Assembly: GCF_007035645.1 (NCBI RefSeq)
Contig: NZ_AP019632.1
Span: forward strand, 1,612,001 to 1,676,000
Length of the DNA stretch: 64,000 bases
Direction of reading: 5' to 3'
Origin: Enterobacter asburiae
GTDB taxonomy: Bacteria; Pseudomonadota; Gammaproteobacteria; Enterobacterales; Enterobacteriaceae
The notes under the pieces are model-generated. The model was not told the origin of the DNA, did no database searches, and worked only from the letters and a program-made list of their open reading frames with translations. A program made the position numbers and the translations under genes. Of this stretch, positions 44,490 to 55,657 are shown piece by piece. Numbering within the stretch: position 1 is the stretch's first letter; each line of letters opens with the position of its first letter.

Positions 44490-45923
44490 ATGCAGGAAAA
44501 TCGATCAGTGACAGAGCCCGCGCCCGAGCAGGCTGAGAAATCAACGGCAACGGTGCAGGCGTTGCTGCGCCAGCTGTTGGATATCTATGATGCTAAAACG
44601 CTGGCCAATCTGCTGGTGGCGCACGGCGAGAGCCACTGGAGCCCGGCGATCCTTAAGCGTCTGCTGACCAGCGAACGAGCAGGGCGTCGCCTGAGCGAAG
44701 GCGAGTTTCGTTATCTGCAAAACCTGCTTCCGCGTCCTCCTGCCGCGCACCCGAACTATGCCTTCCGCTTTATCGATCTTTTCGCCGGTATCGGCGGTAT
44801 CCGACACGGTTTTGAAGCTATCGGCGGACAGTGCGTGTTTACCAGCGAGTGGAACAAACATGCCGTCCGGACTTACAAGGCCAACTGGTACTGCGATCCG
44901 CACGAGCACCAGTTCAACGCGGATATCCGCGATGTCACCCTGAGCCATAAAAGCGGCGTGAGCGATGAACAGGCCGCCGAGCACATCCGCCAGACGATCC
45001 CGGCGCATGACGTGCTGCTGGCCGGCTTCCCGTGTCAGCCCTTCTCGCTGGCCGGTGTCTCCAAAAAGAATGCCCTTGGACGTGCCCACGGCTTTGCCTG
45101 CGATACCCAGGGAACGCTGTTTTTTGATGTGGCGCGCATTATTGACGCCCGTCGCCCGGCCATCTTTGTGCTGGAAAACGTCAAAAATCTAAAGAGCCAC
45201 GACGGCGGAAAAACCTTCCGCATTATTATGCAGACCCTGGATGAGCTGGGTTATGACGTGGCCGACTCGCAGGACATGGGCGCGGACGATCCTAAAATCA
45301 TTGATGGGAAACATTTTCTGCCCCAGCATCGCGAACGTATCGTGCTGGTGGGTTTCCGCCGCGACCTCAATCTCAAGGGGGATTTCACCCTTCGTGATAT
45401 TCCGTCTTTGTATCCCGAGCGTCGTCCTACCGTTGCCGATCTGCTGGAACCTGTCGTTGACGCGAAATTTATCCTTACCCCGGTGCTGTGGAAATACCTC
45501 TACCGCTATGCCAAGAAACATCAGGCGAAGGGCAACGGCTTCGGTTTTGGGATGGTAAACCCCAACGATCCGCACAGCGTGACCCGTACGTTGTCCGCTC
45601 GCTACTATAAGGATGGGGCAGAGATCCTGATCGACAGAGGCTGGGACAAGGCGCTGGGTGAAAAAGATTTCGACGATCCGCACAACCAGCGTCACCGGCC
45701 GCGACGCTTAACGCCGCGGGAATGCGCCCGGTTGATGGGATTTGAGACCCCGCAGGGTTACCGCTTCCGCATTCCGGTTTCGGATACCCAGGCGTACCGC
45801 CAGTTTGGTAACTCGGTGGTGGTTCCCGCGTTCGCCGCCGTGGCAAAACTGCTGGCCTCGCGCATCAGACAGGCGGTGGCACTCCGTCAGGGTGAGGCCG
45901 TCAATGACGGATGTTCACGATAA
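44490..45923 (+). CDS. dcm: DNA cytosine-5 methyltransferase Dcm
   Basis: A 477-residue C5-cytosine methyltransferase that, by close similarity to E. coli Dcm, modifies the inner C of CCWGG. Motif I is [15 protein letters not shown], catalytic motif IV is [11 protein letters not shown] with Cys182, motif VI is [13 protein letters not shown], motif VIII is [11 protein letters not shown], and the C-terminal motifs IX/X are [14 protein letters not shown] and YRQFGNSVV. The N-terminal 85 residues are the Dcm-specific extension. It overlaps vsr by 20 nt in another frame, the conserved coupling of methylation and mismatch repair. No cognate restriction enzyme is present. Confidence 0.97.
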   Translation: MQENRSVTEPAPEQAEKSTATVQALLRQLLDIYDAKTLANLLVAHGESHWSPAILKRLLTSERAGRRLSEGEFRYLQNLLPRPPAAHPNYAFRFIDLFAGIGGIRHGFEAIGGQCVFTSEWNKHAVRTYKANWYCDPHEHQFNADIRDVTLSHKSGVSDEQAAEHIRQTIPAHDVLLAGFPCQPFSLAGVSKKNALGRAHGFACDTQGTLFFDVARIIDARRPAIFVLENVKNLKSHDGGKTFRIIMQTLDELGYDVADSQDMGADDPKIIDGKHFLPQHRERIVLVGFRRDLNLKGDFTLRDIPSLYPERRPTVADLLEPVVDAKFILTPVLWKYLYRYAKKHQAKGNGFGFGMVNPNDPHSVTRTLSARYYKDGAEILIDRGWDKALGEKDFDDPHNQRHRPRRLTPRECARLMGFETPQGYRFRIPVSDTQAYRQFGNSVVVPAFAAVAKLLASRIRQAVALRQGEAVNDGCSR

Positions 45924-46395
45924 GGCCACGCGCAGCAAAAATATGCGTGCCATCGGCACCCGTGACACCGCCATCGAAAAGCGCCTGGCCGGGCTGCTGA
46001 CGCAGGCGGGGTTTGATTTCCGCTTGCAGGATCCCGCGCTTGCGGGTCGCCCGGATTTCGTCATCGACGCCTGGCAGTGCATCATCTTTACCCACGGCTG
46101 TTTCTGGCATCACCACGACTGCTATCTGTTTAAAGTCCCCGCGACGCGCACCGATTTCTGGCTGGATAAAATTGGCAAGAACGTCGAGCGCGACAGACGG
46201 GATCTCACCGCGCTGATTGCGCAGGGCTGGCGGGTGCTGATCGTCTGGGAGTGTGCGCTGAGAGGCAGATTAAAACTGAACGATACCGATCTGACCGAGC
46301 GGCTGGAGGAGTGGATCTGCGGCGGCGGCCAGACCGCGCAGATCGACACGCAGGGTATTCACCTGCTTACGGTTTCTCCACCTCGCAAGGCGTGA
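45904..46395 (+). CDS. vsr: Very short patch repair endonuclease Vsr
   Basis: A 163-residue strand-specific endonuclease that nicks 5' of the T in T:G mismatches arising from deaminated Dcm-methylated cytosine. The PD-like active-site Asp ([25 protein letters not shown]) and the zinc-binding His/Cys residues are all visible. Start ATG 45904 ([19 protein letters not shown]) lies within the dcm 3' end, giving a 20-nt overlap. Its own 3' end overlaps convergent yedA by 29 nt. Length and gene order are the enterobacterial standard. Confidence 0.96.
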   Translation: MTDVHDKATRSKNMRAIGTRDTAIEKRLAGLLTQAGFDFRLQDPALAGRPDFVIDAWQCIIFTHGCFWHHHDCYLFKVPATRTDFWLDKIGKNVERDRRDLTALIAQGWRVLIVWECALRGRLKLNDTDLTERLEEWICGGGQTAQIDTQGIHLLTVSPPRKA

Positions 46396-47281
46396 CCACC
46401 GGTTTTGCGGGCAGTAAATATTTGCCCAGAGTGACCAGCACGACGGCAAAAACAATCACCCCTAATGCCAGCCATTCAACGGAAGAGAGCGTTTCTCCCC
46501 CCAATCCCGTCCCGAGCAGCACGGCCACAACCGGGTTGACGTAGGCATAGCTGGTCGCGACAGCCGGGGAGACGTTGCGGATCAGAAACATATAGGCGTT
46601 AATGGCGATGATGGAACCAAACAGCGCCAGGTAGCCTACCGCCAGAAAGCCCGACAGCGGCGGCAGGGTCGTCAGCTTTTCTCCCGTCAGCGTGGAGGCG
46701 AGCAGCAGTACAATCCCGGCGGCGAGCATCTCAATCGCGCCCGCCATCATGCCGGTCGGCAGTTCGATACGCGAACCGTAGACGGAACCAAACGCCCAGC
46801 TCATCGAGCCAATCAGAATGATGATTGCGCCCCACGGATTCCCGCTCAGGTTACCGCCGCTGTTCAGCAGAATGATGCCGGCAAGGCCAATACCAATCCC
46901 CAGCCATTCCAGCTTGCGGGTGCGGATACCAAAAAGGCGGCTAAAGCAGAGGGTAAACAGCGGTACGGTGGCAACGACCACGGCGGCGATCCCGGACGGT
47001 ACGTTCTGGTGCTCGGCAATCGTTACAAACCCATTTCCCACCGCCAGCAGCAGCAGGCCGATCAGGGCGGCATTCAGCATCGGGCGCAGCGGGGGAAGCT
47101 TGTGCCCGCGCAGCAGCAGGAAGGCCAGCAGCAGCACGCCAGCCGAGAGAAAGCGGATGCCCGCCATCATCAGTGGCGGCCAGCTTTCCACGCCGATGCG
47201 AATGACAAAGTAGGTTGAGCCCCAGATGATGTACAGCGAAAAGAGTGCCCCAATGAGCGGTAGCAATTGCCGGAAACGCAT
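46367..47281 (-). CDS. yedA: EamA/DMT-family transporter YedA
   Basis: A 304-residue inner-membrane protein with ten predicted helices made of two EamA repeats (residues about 8-140 and 155-290; IWGSTYFVIRIGVESWPPLMMAGIRF in the first). It belongs to the drug/metabolite transporter family, and substrates of YedA are not established. It is convergent with vsr (29-nt overlap) and divergent from yedI, as in E. coli. Confidence 0.92.
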   Translation of the reverse strand: MRFRQLLPLIGALFSLYIIWGSTYFVIRIGVESWPPLMMAGIRFLSAGVLLLAFLLLRGHKLPPLRPMLNAALIGLLLLAVGNGFVTIAEHQNVPSGIAAVVVATVPLFTLCFSRLFGIRTRKLEWLGIGIGLAGIILLNSGGNLSGNPWGAIIILIGSMSWAFGSVYGSRIELPTGMMAGAIEMLAAGIVLLLASTLTGEKLTTLPPLSGFLAVGYLALFGSIIAINAYMFLIRNVSPAVATSYAYVNPVVAVLLGTGLGGETLSSVEWLALGVIVFAVVLVTLGKYLLPAKPVVTPCEVEKP

Positions 47282-47459
47282 AATCCCTCACGACGAAATA
47301 AAAAGGTCGCTGATAGTAAACGCGAAAACTATCTCGCTGGCGAGCCCTTTAATTGTGTGGCAGATGTGAATTTTTTGTTGACGTGAGGTGGGTGTTTCCG
47401 GGTTTGCGCTTTTGCTCCATACTATTCACCTAATTACCAAAAAATGAAGGATTAAGATT

Positions 47460-48371
47460 TTGGCAGGAAGTAGCTTATTAACATTGCTGGATGATATTGC
47501 CACCTTACTGGATGACATTTCAGTGATGGGGAAACTGGCGGCGAAAAAAACCGCAGGCGTGCTGGGAGATGATTTATCGCTTAACGCCCAACAGGTGAGT
47601 GGGGTAAGAGCTAACCGTGAACTGCCGGTGGTGTGGGGCGTGGCAAAAGGCTCCTTCCTGAATAAGGTGATTCTGGTCCCGCTGGCGCTGCTGATCAGCG
47701 CGTTTATTCCCTGGGCCATCACGCCGCTGCTGATGATTGGCGGGGCGTTTCTCTGCTTCGAGGGCGTAGAGAAGGTCCTGCACTCCTTTAGCGCGCGCAA
47801 GCAGAGCGATACGCCGGAGATGCGCCAGCAGCGTCTTGAAGCGCTGGCCGCTCAGGATCCGAAAACCTTCGAGCGCGATAAGGTCAAAGGCGCCATTCGG
47901 ACCGACTTTATCCTGTCCGCAGAGATTGTCGCCATTACGCTGGGTATCGTGTCTGACGCGCCGCTCCTGAATCAGGTTCTGATCCTCTCCGGCATCGCCA
48001 TTCTGGTCACGGTCGGCGTCTACGGCCTGGTGGGTCTGATCGTCAAGCTGGATGATATCGGCTACTGGCTGGAGGAGAAATCGAGCGCGGTGGCAAGAGG
48101 CATCGGCAAAAGCCTGCTGGTGCTGGCCCCGTGGCTGATGAAGAGTTTGTCGGTGGTGGGCACGCTGGCGATGTTCCTCGTGGGCGGCGGGATCGTGGTG
48201 CACGGTATCGCGCCGCTGCACCATGCGATCGAACATTTTTCCTCGGCGCAGGGGGCCGTTGTCGCGGCGATTCTGCCCACGCTGCTGAATCTGGTGCTGG
48301 GCTTCATCATTGGCGCTATCGTGGTCGCGGCGGTGAAGCTGGTTGAAAAAATTCGCGGCACGTCGCACTAA
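47460..48371 (+). CDS. yedI: DUF808 inner-membrane protein YedI
   Basis: A 303-residue multi-pass membrane protein nearly identical to E. coli YedI ([30 protein letters not shown]). The start is TTG 47460 with AAGGA 8 nt upstream. A soluble N-terminal part, [15 protein letters not shown] and a C-terminal glycine-rich pair of helices are visible. The molecular function is unknown. It stands alone with a 178-bp upstream region divergent from yedA. Confidence 0.92.
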   Translation: MAGSSLLTLLDDIATLLDDISVMGKLAAKKTAGVLGDDLSLNAQQVSGVRANRELPVVWGVAKGSFLNKVILVPLALLISAFIPWAITPLLMIGGAFLCFEGVEKVLHSFSARKQSDTPEMRQQRLEALAAQDPKTFERDKVKGAIRTDFILSAEIVAITLGIVSDAPLLNQVLILSGIAILVTVGVYGLVGLIVKLDDIGYWLEEKSSAVARGIGKSLLVLAPWLMKSLSVVGTLAMFLVGGGIVVHGIAPLHHAIEHFSSAQGAVVAAILPTLLNLVLGFIIGAIVVAAVKLVEKIRGTSH

Positions 48372-48449
48372 TTGTTACCCGTTATGGGATGCAAAAAGAC
48401 CATTCCTCGTCTAAATTGAAACAGTTTCACCCTGATACAGGAGGCAGGT

Positions 48450-48632
48450 ATGGTCTTTTTGGTCAGTGATGAAGTTAAGCCTAAGAAGGGCGGCCCACGT
48501 ATGATTGTCACCGGGTATTCCAGCGGAATGGTGGAATGTCGGTGGCACGATGGCTATGGCATCAAGCGGGAAGCATTTCGTGAAGATGAGCTTCAGCCGG
48601 GGGACGGGCAGCACCAGCGGGATAAGGCTTAA
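48450..48632 (+). CDS. yodC: Small DUF2158 protein YodC
   Basis: A 60-residue protein (MVFLVSDEVKPKKGGPRMIV) matching E. coli YodC: a small beta-rich domain with KGGPRM and MVECRWHDGYG. The family is of unknown function and is often found beside stress genes or in phage-like settings. AGGAGGC precedes the ATG. It ends at a strong terminator before dgcQ. Confidence 0.92.
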   Translation: MVFLVSDEVKPKKGGPRMIVTGYSSGMVECRWHDGYGIKREAFREDELQPGDGQHQRDKA

Positions 48633-48639
48633 TCACATA

Positions 48640-48665
48640 ACGCCCGGCTTTGCCGGGCGTTTTTA
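48640..48665 (+). terminator. Terminator after yodC
   Basis: ACGCCCGGCTTTGCCGGGCGTTTTT: a GC-rich stem followed by five T. Confidence 0.93.
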
Positions 48666-48705
48666 TCTCTAGTACCGGGTGTAAGGCAGCGATCAGGGAG
48701 TGTGT

Positions 48706-50394
48706 GTGCAGCGCGATACCTTTGTTGTAAGAGAATCCTTTTTGCAATGGCTGCATAAGCGTAGCAATCCGGGGTTGATTGTTAATCTCTGTTTTCTGGT
48801 TGTTCTGGTATTTTCGACTCTACTGACCTGGCGCGAGGTGGTGGTACTGGAAGAAGCGTACATCTCCAGCCAGCGTAACCATCTGGATACGGTGGCCAGT
48901 TCGCTGGACAGGCAGCTGCAGAACAGCGTGGACAGGATGCTGCTGTTTCGTCAGGGCATGCGCGATGCAATCCAGACGCCGCTGGCATTTGATGTACTCC
49001 AGAACGCGGTATCACGCTTCGATACTGTCCGCATGCTACCTACCTGGCAGCTTGCCGTTGATAAAAAACGCACCCTTCCCATTAACGGTGTCTCGGATGC
49101 ATTCGTCGAGAAAACCACGTTTCTGAATCGTGACGCCGAACGCCTCAGCCACGAGATTTCTGCCACGCTCGAAGTGGGGTATCTGCTCAGGCTGGCGTCG
49201 TCCAGAGCACAAACGGAAGCGCGCGTGATCTACGTCTCCCGCGCCGGGTTTTTCATTTCCACCGATACGCCGGACCAGGCGGGCGACATTACCTCCCGCT
49301 ATTACCATCTTGTCACGCAGTCCTGGTTTACCCAGCAGTCAGAACGGAACAATCGCGCTCGCGCGGTGCGCTGGTTCATCTCCACCCCCTCATCCTGGAC
49401 CAATGATGAACGTATGATCACCGCCAGCGTTCCCATCTATTTCGACCATTACTGGTATGGCGTCGTGGCGATGGATTTTACGTTGGGCACCATGCAGCGT
49501 CTGCTGGCCGATGCGACGGAAGACCGAACGGAAGGGGAGTATCAGCTGTACGATACCCGGCTCAATATGATTGCCACCTCTGCCCATACGGAAAACGCGG
49601 TTAACCATTTTGACGAACGCGAAACGGCGCAGATTGCGCAGGCGATTGAGCACGCCACCGGCGGCGGGATCCGCCTCGGAAGCCGTTTTGTGAGCTGGGA
49701 GCGGCTCGATCACTTCGACGGCGTTGTCCTGCGGATCCACACCCTGCACGAAGGGGTACAGGACGACTTCGGCAGCATCAGTATCGTGCTGGCGCTGATG
49801 TGGGCGCTCTTTACCGCCATGCTGTTGATCTCGTGGCTGGTGATCCGCCGCATGGTGAGTAACATGTACACGCTTCAGCACTCGCTCCAGTGGCAGGCCT
49901 GGCATGATCCGCTTACCCGGCTGAATAATCGCGGCGCGCTGTTCGACCGCGCAAAATTGCTGGCGGAAACCTGTCGCCAGCAGTCGCTGCCGTTCTCGGT
50001 GATTCAGATCGATCTCGACCATTTTAAAAATATCAACGACCGCTTCGGCCATCAGGCCGGGGATAAAGTGCTCTCCCACACGGCAGGGCTGATTGCCAGC
50101 GCGTTACGCAAGAATGATGTGGCAGGGCGCGTAGGCGGGGAAGAGTTTTGCGTCGTCCTGCCGGGGATCGGTCTGGAGGAGGCGAGAAGCGTCGCGGACC
50201 GTATACGTTGCCGGATCAACAGTAAGGAGATCCTGGTGAAGAAGAGCACGACCCTGCGCGTCAGCGCGTCGCTTGGGGTCAGCAGCGCGGATGAAGCGGG
50301 TAACTACGAGTTTGAACAGCTGCAGTCCGTGGCGGACGTCCGGCTGTATCAGGCCAAACAGAGCGGGCGTAACCGGGTCGTCTGGCGCGATTAA
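48706..50394 (+). CDS. dgcQ: Diguanylate cyclase DgcQ (YedQ)
   Basis: A 562-residue membrane GGDEF protein. The start preferred is GTG 48706 (MQRDTFVV), with AGGGAG 5 nt upstream and agreement with E. coli MQ; an earlier GTG is too close to that site. TM1 is at about residues 25-45, then a large periplasmic CHASE7 domain, TM2 at about 360-380 ([19 protein letters not shown]) and a C-terminal GGDEF domain. The active site is GGEEF and the inhibitory I-site RKND lies five residues earlier, so it should make c-di-GMP with product inhibition. In relatives it feeds cellulose synthesis. It overlaps convergent yedP by 4 nt. Confidence 0.94.
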   Translation: MQRDTFVVRESFLQWLHKRSNPGLIVNLCFLVVLVFSTLLTWREVVVLEEAYISSQRNHLDTVASSLDRQLQNSVDRMLLFRQGMRDAIQTPLAFDVLQNAVSRFDTVRMLPTWQLAVDKKRTLPINGVSDAFVEKTTFLNRDAERLSHEISATLEVGYLLRLASSRAQTEARVIYVSRAGFFISTDTPDQAGDITSRYYHLVTQSWFTQQSERNNRARAVRWFISTPSSWTNDERMITASVPIYFDHYWYGVVAMDFTLGTMQRLLADATEDRTEGEYQLYDTRLNMIATSAHTENAVNHFDERETAQIAQAIEHATGGGIRLGSRFVSWERLDHFDGVVLRIHTLHEGVQDDFGSISIVLALMWALFTAMLLISWLVIRRMVSNMYTLQHSLQWQAWHDPLTRLNNRGALFDRAKLLAETCRQQSLPFSVIQIDLDHFKNINDRFGHQAGDKVLSHTAGLIASALRKNDVAGRVGGEEFCVVLPGIGLEEARSVADRIRCRINSKEILVKKSTTLRVSASLGVSSADEAGNYEFEQLQSVADVRLYQAKQSGRNRVVWRD

Positions 50395-51191
50395 GAGAGG
50401 AAGTGATCCAGCCCCTCCTGCCAGCCCGCCGGGCCGGGCTGTCGGGTGTGATAAACCCGGGCGGGGTTATCGTCCCGTAGCGTGATGCCCTGGCGGTTAA
50501 TGCCCTTAATCACCACCGCGAAGTCAACGCTGTCGAGCAGGGGCGCATCATTGGGACCGTCGCCGAGCCCCAGCGTGGTGGGTTCAATCTCTTCCAGCTC
50601 GCGGTATTGCTCAATCAGCCAGTTCACCGCAACGTCTTTGCCGCAGCGAGCGTCCAGAACATGCCAGAAGCGCGCGCCCTGCAGGCATTTCAGGCCGACA
50701 TTCACCAGCTCCTCTTCAAACTGGACCAGTTTCTCGTCGGTATCGCGCCAGATGAGCGTGACGGACGCTTCATGCTTGCGGGCAAGCGCCGAACGGTAGC
50801 GCGTCAGTCCGGTCCACTCGCTGATAACGTGCTCATCCACGTCGTCAAAGGTGGTGAATTTATAGCCCGTCTGCAGGCGAATTTGTTCGATTCGCGGGCG
50901 AATATCCCGGTGCGTCATCCCCCTGATCTGGCGCTGAACCTTATCCCAGCGCACGTCAGGCTGAATCACCGCGCCGTTCTCGGCAATAAAAGGCAAGCCT
51001 TCCAGCCCCAGATCCAGCTGGAGATCGAGCATCTCTGCCGCGGTCTTGCTGCTGCAAAGAATAACCGGAACCTGATTATCCAGCAGCCTGTCCAGCCAGG
51101 GCATGGCGGGTTGCCACTCATAGGTGTGAATATCCAGCAGTGAACCATCCAGGTCAGAGAAAATCAGCAATGTATCCCGCAGTGAAGGCAT
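50391..51191 (-). CDS. yedP: HAD-family mannosyl-3-phosphoglycerate phosphatase-like YedP
   Basis: A 266-residue Cof-type HAD hydrolase. Motif I is [10 protein letters not shown], motif II is ILCSSKT, and motif III/IV is [16 protein letters not shown]. It is annotated by homology as mannosyl-3-phosphoglycerate phosphatase, but enterobacteria lack a clear synthase, so the true substrate is uncertain. It sits convergent to dgcQ with a 4-nt overlap, as in E. coli. Confidence 0.9.
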   Translation of the reverse strand: MPSLRDTLLIFSDLDGSLLDIHTYEWQPAMPWLDRLLDNQVPVILCSSKTAAEMLDLQLDLGLEGLPFIAENGAVIQPDVRWDKVQRQIRGMTHRDIRPRIEQIRLQTGYKFTTFDDVDEHVISEWTGLTRYRSALARKHEASVTLIWRDTDEKLVQFEEELVNVGLKCLQGARFWHVLDARCGKDVAVNWLIEQYRELEEIEPTTLGLGDGPNDAPLLDSVDFAVVIKGINRQGITLRDDNPARVYHTRQPGPAGWQEGLDHFLS

Positions 51192-51396
51192 AGCGACTCC
51201 TGGTAACAGATGCGTCTCGCTCTAAGAAAATTCCTAAAAAATAATGAAGGCGAAAACCGGAGAAAAGAGGAATGCTCCTGGCAAACCCGCATTCGGCGTG
51301 TGTTATTGCTCATAACAAAAAGCATTATGTTAAAAATATTATATTCATCGTAAGAATATATGCTTGTCAGCCAAATTCGTTGGGGATAGTGTGGCA

Positions 51397-51488
51397 TGTA
51401 CATCAGATTTCCTGGTGTAACGAATTTTCAAGTGCTTCTTGCATAAGCAAGTTTTGATCCCGGTCATCCCCATGGCCGGGATTTTTTT
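51397..51488 (+). ncRNA. dsrA: Small regulatory RNA DsrA
   Basis: The stretch ACATCAGATTTCCTGGTGTA, then AACGAATTTTCAAGTGCTTC and TTGCATAAGCAAG, follows E. coli DsrA stem-loops 1 and 2. It ends in an intrinsic terminator ATCCCGG/CCGGGAT with seven T (51457-51488). The rpoS-pairing segment in stem 1 is kept with minor changes. A promoter-like TTGTCA (51364) and TAGTGT (51387), 17 bp apart, place the start near 51397-51399. In E. coli DsrA, with Hfq, activates rpoS translation at low temperature and represses hns. It lies between yedP and yodD, its usual place. Confidence 0.9.
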
Positions 51489-51492
51489 CGCC

Positions 51493-52038
<546 letters not shown>

Positions 52039-52085
52039 CACGGCGTCGGGTAGCACATCGCGTGCCCGACAACCTTTCCAGAAGC

Positions 52086-52110
52086 AAAAATCTCTGGCCA
52101 GGCCAGAGAT
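52086..52110 (-). terminator. Terminator of rcsA
   Basis: On the minus strand ATCTCTGGCCTGGCCAGAGAT is followed by TTTTTG, 30 nt after the rcsA stop. The stem is also usable as a backup for dsrB. Confidence 0.88.
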
Positions 52111-52139
52111 CAAAGGTAGGGTGCACAGGTCTTAAGCGA

Positions 52140-52763
52140 CTAACGCATGTTGACGAAAATCCCGTTCGTCACATTATCGGTCAGGCGTACCACGTGGTAG
52201 ATCACTTGCTTATTATGCGTTTTAATTTTCCTTTTAATATTTCCTTTGTGTGACGAAACGGTTTTCGCTTTAATATTCATCTGGTCAGAGATCTGAATAG
52301 TTCCTTGTCCCGCCATCCACATTCGCAGCATACTTGATTCAGTCCTGCTTAATGATAGGGTGGGTAAGTTAACCGCTCCTACATTTTTAACTTCTTTATT
52401 CAAATAATCACCCAGAATGTCATCCAGCGACTCGGGTTTAATCGATTTAGAACTGATCAATAAATTTTTACGGACCAACAAATACTCATCGAAATGGATA
52501 TTCGCGATCGCCATAAAAACAATAAACAGGGTTTTTGGATGCTGATTAATGATTTGCTTAATGTGCTGACTGTTGGCTGGATCGTGAATGAAACAGTCCT
52601 CATTAATAAACACCACGCCTGGTTTTAGTTCGTCACAAGCGGCTGCGAGTTCGTCAACGGTGTGTGCATCGTTGATGTCTCTCTTTCTTACCCCTCTGCT
52701 TGCCAGGTACCCGGTTAACCCTAGCCGGGTGTAGCTGCATAAATCCATAATGATCGTTGACAT
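52140..52763 (-). CDS. rcsA: Capsule/colanic acid transcriptional co-activator RcsA
   Basis: A 207-residue LuxR-type regulator: divergent N-terminal domain ([20 protein letters not shown]) and C-terminal HTH ([20 protein letters not shown] ... [15 protein letters not shown]), essentially the same as in E. coli. With RcsB it binds RcsAB boxes to activate capsule genes and repress flhDC; it is unstable through Lon. In E. coli its gene is silenced by H-NS and relieved by DsrA, whose gene is nearby. The 293-bp upstream region is AT-rich and contains a candidate RcsAB autoregulation box. Confidence 0.95.
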   Translation of the reverse strand: MSTIIMDLCSYTRLGLTGYLASRGVRKRDINDAHTVDELAAACDELKPGVVFINEDCFIHDPANSQHIKQIINQHPKTLFIVFMAIANIHFDEYLLVRKNLLISSKSIKPESLDDILGDYLNKEVKNVGAVNLPTLSLSRTESSMLRMWMAGQGTIQISDQMNIKAKTVSSHKGNIKRKIKTHNKQVIYHVVRLTDNVTNGIFVNMR

Positions 52764-53016
52764 GGCATACCCTCACTCAATGCGTAACGATAATTCACCA
52801 TCTGCCTGAGAGCTCAAAACAGCCATACGGGATGGAAAAAAATAATAAACCTGTGAGCATGACAAAGACTTTCAGGCGGACTCACTATCCCGTAAAGTTA
52901 CGTATAATTTGCCAGGAATCTTCTTAAAGTAAAGTAAATATTAAGTATTGTGAGATGGTTAGAAACAATTAAACCGCGTCAGATATATCCTGGAAGATGT
53001 TTTACGCGTTTTATTT

Positions 53017-53030
53017 TAGGAATATCCTCA
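53017..53030. promoter_or_regulatory. Candidate RcsAB box upstream of rcsA
   Basis: TAGGAATATCCTCA resembles the RcsAB box TaAGaatatTCctA (10 of 14) with a symmetric AGGA-ATA-TCCT-like core. It lies about 255 bp upstream of the rcsA start and near the fliR 3' end. The rest of 52764-53057 shows nothing else I can name. Confidence 0.5.
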
Positions 53031-53057
53031 GAAAGACAATAGCAACAGTGAGGGCTA

Positions 53058-53843
53058 TTATTTACGTGGCAGCTCGCTGACAATATCCGCTAACAGGTTG
53101 AATATCTCGCCGAATAAATGTTCACAGAAGGGAGCGATAAGTGGCATCAGTAATGACATTAATAAAATCCCAACCGTTAGCGTCAGCGGAAAACCAATGA
53201 CAAACACCGAAAGCTGCGGCGCCATTCGGTTGAGTAAACCTAACGCCAGGTTGACGGTCAGCAGCAGGGTGATGATCGGCAGCGCCAGCATCAGCCCGTT
53301 GAGGAAAATCAGCCCCGCAGCGCGGGTAAGCGCGAGGAAAGCGTTGCTGTTCACCGGATTTTCGCCAATCGGCAGCGTATGGAACGTATCCACCAGCATG
53401 GAGATAAGCCAGAGATGGCCGTTGAACGACAGGAACAGCAGCATGGCGAGCAGATCGATAATACGCGCCAGCACGGGCATGTTGAGATGACTGCCAGGGT
53501 CAACAAACGTGGCGAACGATAGCCCCATCTGCAGACCGATCAGTTCCCCTGCGGTACGCACCGCGGCAAAGGCGAGCTGCATGGTAAAGCCGACGGCGAC
53601 GCCAATCATCACCTGCTGCAGGGCCACCCACACCGCATTCGCCGAGAAGATCGGAATATCCACGGGGGGAAGAGAGGGCGCGACGATAATGGAGATGATA
53701 ATGCCCAGCCCCACCTTGACGCGCTTGGGTATCGATTTCTCACTGAGAATCGGGGCGGTGGATATCAGCGCCATGATGCGCAGCATCGGCCAAAAATAGA
53801 CTCCGAGCCACTGAACCCACTGGTCGCTGGTGAAGTGCAGCAT
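53058..53843 (-). CDS. fliR: Flagellar export gate protein FliR
   Basis: A 261-residue inner-membrane protein with about six helices, a core subunit of the type III export gate (FliP5Q4R1). It starts [20 protein letters not shown] and ends [11 protein letters not shown]. It is the last gene of the minus-strand fli operon, 7 nt after fliQ. Confidence 0.95.
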   Translation of the reverse strand: MLHFTSDQWVQWLGVYFWPMLRIMALISTAPILSEKSIPKRVKVGLGIIISIIVAPSLPPVDIPIFSANAVWVALQQVMIGVAVGFTMQLAFAAVRTAGELIGLQMGLSFATFVDPGSHLNMPVLARIIDLLAMLLFLSFNGHLWLISMLVDTFHTLPIGENPVNSNAFLALTRAAGLIFLNGLMLALPIITLLLTVNLALGLLNRMAPQLSVFVIGFPLTLTVGILLMSLLMPLIAPFCEHLFGEIFNLLADIVSELPRK

Positions 53844-53850
53844 CGTCAGG

Positions 53851-54120
53851 TCAGCCGATGATGTACGGCAGATTGGTAAACAGGTTGCGCATATAGTCCA
53901 GCAACAGGTTCAGCATCCACGGCCCGGCCACGATAATCGCCACGAACACGGCGATGATTTTCGGGATGAACGACAGCGTCATTTCGTTAATCTGCGTGGC
54001 GGCCTGCAGGATACTGATAATCAGACCGGTAACCAGCGCGACAAGCAGCAGCGGCGCGGCAACGGCAATCGCGATTTTCATCGCTTCCGTGCCCATCATC
54101 ATGACCGATTCGGGTGTCAT
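53851..54120 (-). CDS. fliQ: Flagellar export gate protein FliQ
   Basis: An 89-residue protein of two transmembrane helices ([20 protein letters not shown]), a stoichiometric partner of FliP and FliR in the export gate. It lies 9 nt after fliP and 7 nt before fliR. Length and sequence are canonical. Confidence 0.95.
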   Translation of the reverse strand: MTPESVMMMGTEAMKIAIAVAAPLLLVALVTGLIISILQAATQINEMTLSFIPKIIAVFVAIIVAGPWMLNLLLDYMRNLFTNLPYIIG

Positions 54121-54129
54121 TGCCGTTCC

Positions 54130-54867
54130 TTAACTGTAGAAACTCTGCGCCAGCGAACTGACCAGCAGCTGCCAGCCGTCGACCAGTACAAAGAGCATGA
54201 TCTTAAAGGGCAGGGCAATGGTCGCGGGCGGCACCATCATCATCCCGAGCGCCATCAGGACGCTGGCGATCACCAGGTCGATAATCAGGAACGGAATAAA
54301 GATGGTAAAGCCAATCTGGAACGCGGTTTTCAGCTCGCTGGTGACATAGGCAGGCAGAAGAATACGCATTGGCACCGCTTCCGGTCCCTGCATCTCGCCG
54401 GTGTTGGACAGGCGGGCAAAGAGGGCCAGGTCGGCTTCGCGCGTCTGACGCAGCATAAACTCTCGCAGCGGCTGAGCGCCTTTATCCAGCGCCTCCTGCA
54501 TGGAGATTTTGTCTTCGCTGAACGGCTGATAGGCGTCGGTATAAATCTTGTCGATCACCGGCGACATAATGAAAAAGGTCAAAAACAGCGCCAGCCCCAG
54601 CAGAACCTGGTTTGGCGGCGCGGAAGGGGTTCCCAGCGCGTTTCGCAGCAGACCAAAGACGATGATGATGCGGGTGAAGCTGGTCATCATCAGCAGGATG
54701 GCCGGAATAAACGTCAGCGATGTGATGAACACCAGCGTCTGCACCGGAAGCGACCAGCTTTGTCCGCCGCCCGCGAGAGGGGTGGAGACCAGACCGGGCA
54801 GCTGTGCATAGACCGCGGGAGCAAACAGGCCAACGCCCGCAAGCGTCAGGGATAACAAACGGCGCAT
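54130..54867 (-). CDS. fliP: Flagellar export gate protein FliP
   Basis: A 245-residue membrane protein with a cleavable signal peptide ([21 protein letters not shown]), as is usual for FliP, then four helices and the large periplasmic region containing [22 protein letters not shown]. It nucleates the export gate. The start overlaps the fliO stop by one base (TGATG). Confidence 0.95.
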   Translation of the reverse strand: MRRLLSLTLAGVGLFAPAVYAQLPGLVSTPLAGGGQSWSLPVQTLVFITSLTFIPAILLMMTSFTRIIIVFGLLRNALGTPSAPPNQVLLGLALFLTFFIMSPVIDKIYTDAYQPFSEDKISMQEALDKGAQPLREFMLRQTREADLALFARLSNTGEMQGPEAVPMRILLPAYVTSELKTAFQIGFTIFIPFLIIDLVIASVLMALGMMMVPPATIALPFKIMLFVLVDGWQLLVSSLAQSFYS

Positions 54868-55241
54868 CAGGATCTCCCGGAACGCTTAAGCAAACTCTTC
54901 ATGACGGACTGAAAATCCGCAGGGGCGTCTGCGCGCTCGTCCACCACAACAGGGGCGGGCGGCAGCTTATGTAATACGCTGATGTTTGAGGCCGTGACGC
55001 CCAGGACCAGGCGCGCATCGTCTACCTCGACGATGACCACGCGCTCGCGTGGTCCCAGCGTGGTGCTGGCGCTGACCTTCAGGCCGCGGGCACCGGCGGT
55101 TTTACCCGCCAGGCCAAAGCGTTTCGCCAGCCAGGCGGCGATAAGAATAAAGGCAATAATACCGAACAATGCCCCGCTCACCTGGAGCAGAGGCGAGCCG
55201 GGAACGGCAGAAGGCTGTGATATTGTTGCCTGGGTTTTCAT
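54867..55241 (-). CDS. fliO: Flagellar biosynthesis protein FliO
   Basis: A 124-residue single-pass membrane protein that assists FliP assembly. The hydrophobic segment [20 protein letters not shown] is followed by a cytoplasmic tail with [25 protein letters not shown]. It sits between fliN (2-nt gap) and fliP (1-nt overlap). Confidence 0.93.
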   Translation of the reverse strand: MKTQATISQPSAVPGSPLLQVSGALFGIIAFILIAAWLAKRFGLAGKTAGARGLKVSASTTLGPRERVVIVEVDDARLVLGVTASNISVLHKLPPAPVVVDERADAPADFQSVMKSLLKRSGRS

Positions 55242-55243
55242 GC

Positions 55244-55657
55244 TTAACGGCTCAGACGACGCATACGTTCAGACGGGGTAATGATGTCGGTGATGCGTAC
55301 GCCGTATTTATCGGCAACCACCACCACTTCACCCTGGGCAATCAGATAACCGTTGATCAGAATATCCAGCGGCTCGCCGGCCAGACCGTCAAGGGCCACC
55401 ACGGAACCCTGCGTCAGGCGCAGCAGCTCTTTAATGGTCATGCGGGTGCGTCCCAGCTCAACGGTCAGCTTAACCGGGATATCCATAATCAGGTCGATGT
55501 CCTGCAGCGTGCCGCTGACGTCACCGCCGCCGAGCTGCTGGAATACGGCATCCGCTGCACTTTTGGCCGGGGGTGCTTTTTGCTCGTTTAACGCGTCAGC
55601 CCACAGATCGTCCAGTGCTCCGCTGTTCTCATCGGACGGATTGTTCATGTCACTCAT
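55244..55657 (-). CDS. fliN: Flagellar motor switch protein FliN
   Basis: A 137-residue C-ring protein; the C-terminal SpoA domain (DIPVKLTVELGRTRMTIKEL ... LDILINGYLIAQGEVVVV) forms the base of the switch. Start ATG overlaps the fliM stop (ATGA, 4 nt). The N-terminal 50 residues are acidic and variable, as usual. Confidence 0.95.
   Translation of the reverse strand: MSDMNNPSDENSGALDDLWADALNEQKAPPAKSAADAVFQQLGGGDVSGTLQDIDLIMDIPVKLTVELGRTRMTIKELLRLTQGSVVALDGLAGEPLDILINGYLIAQGEVVVVADKYGVRITDIITPSERMRRLSR

Noticed and set aside
53830..54855. 341-codon plus-strand frame across fliQ and fliP
   Set aside because: It is antisense to conserved flagellar genes with very high His/Gln/Arg content and no start signal.
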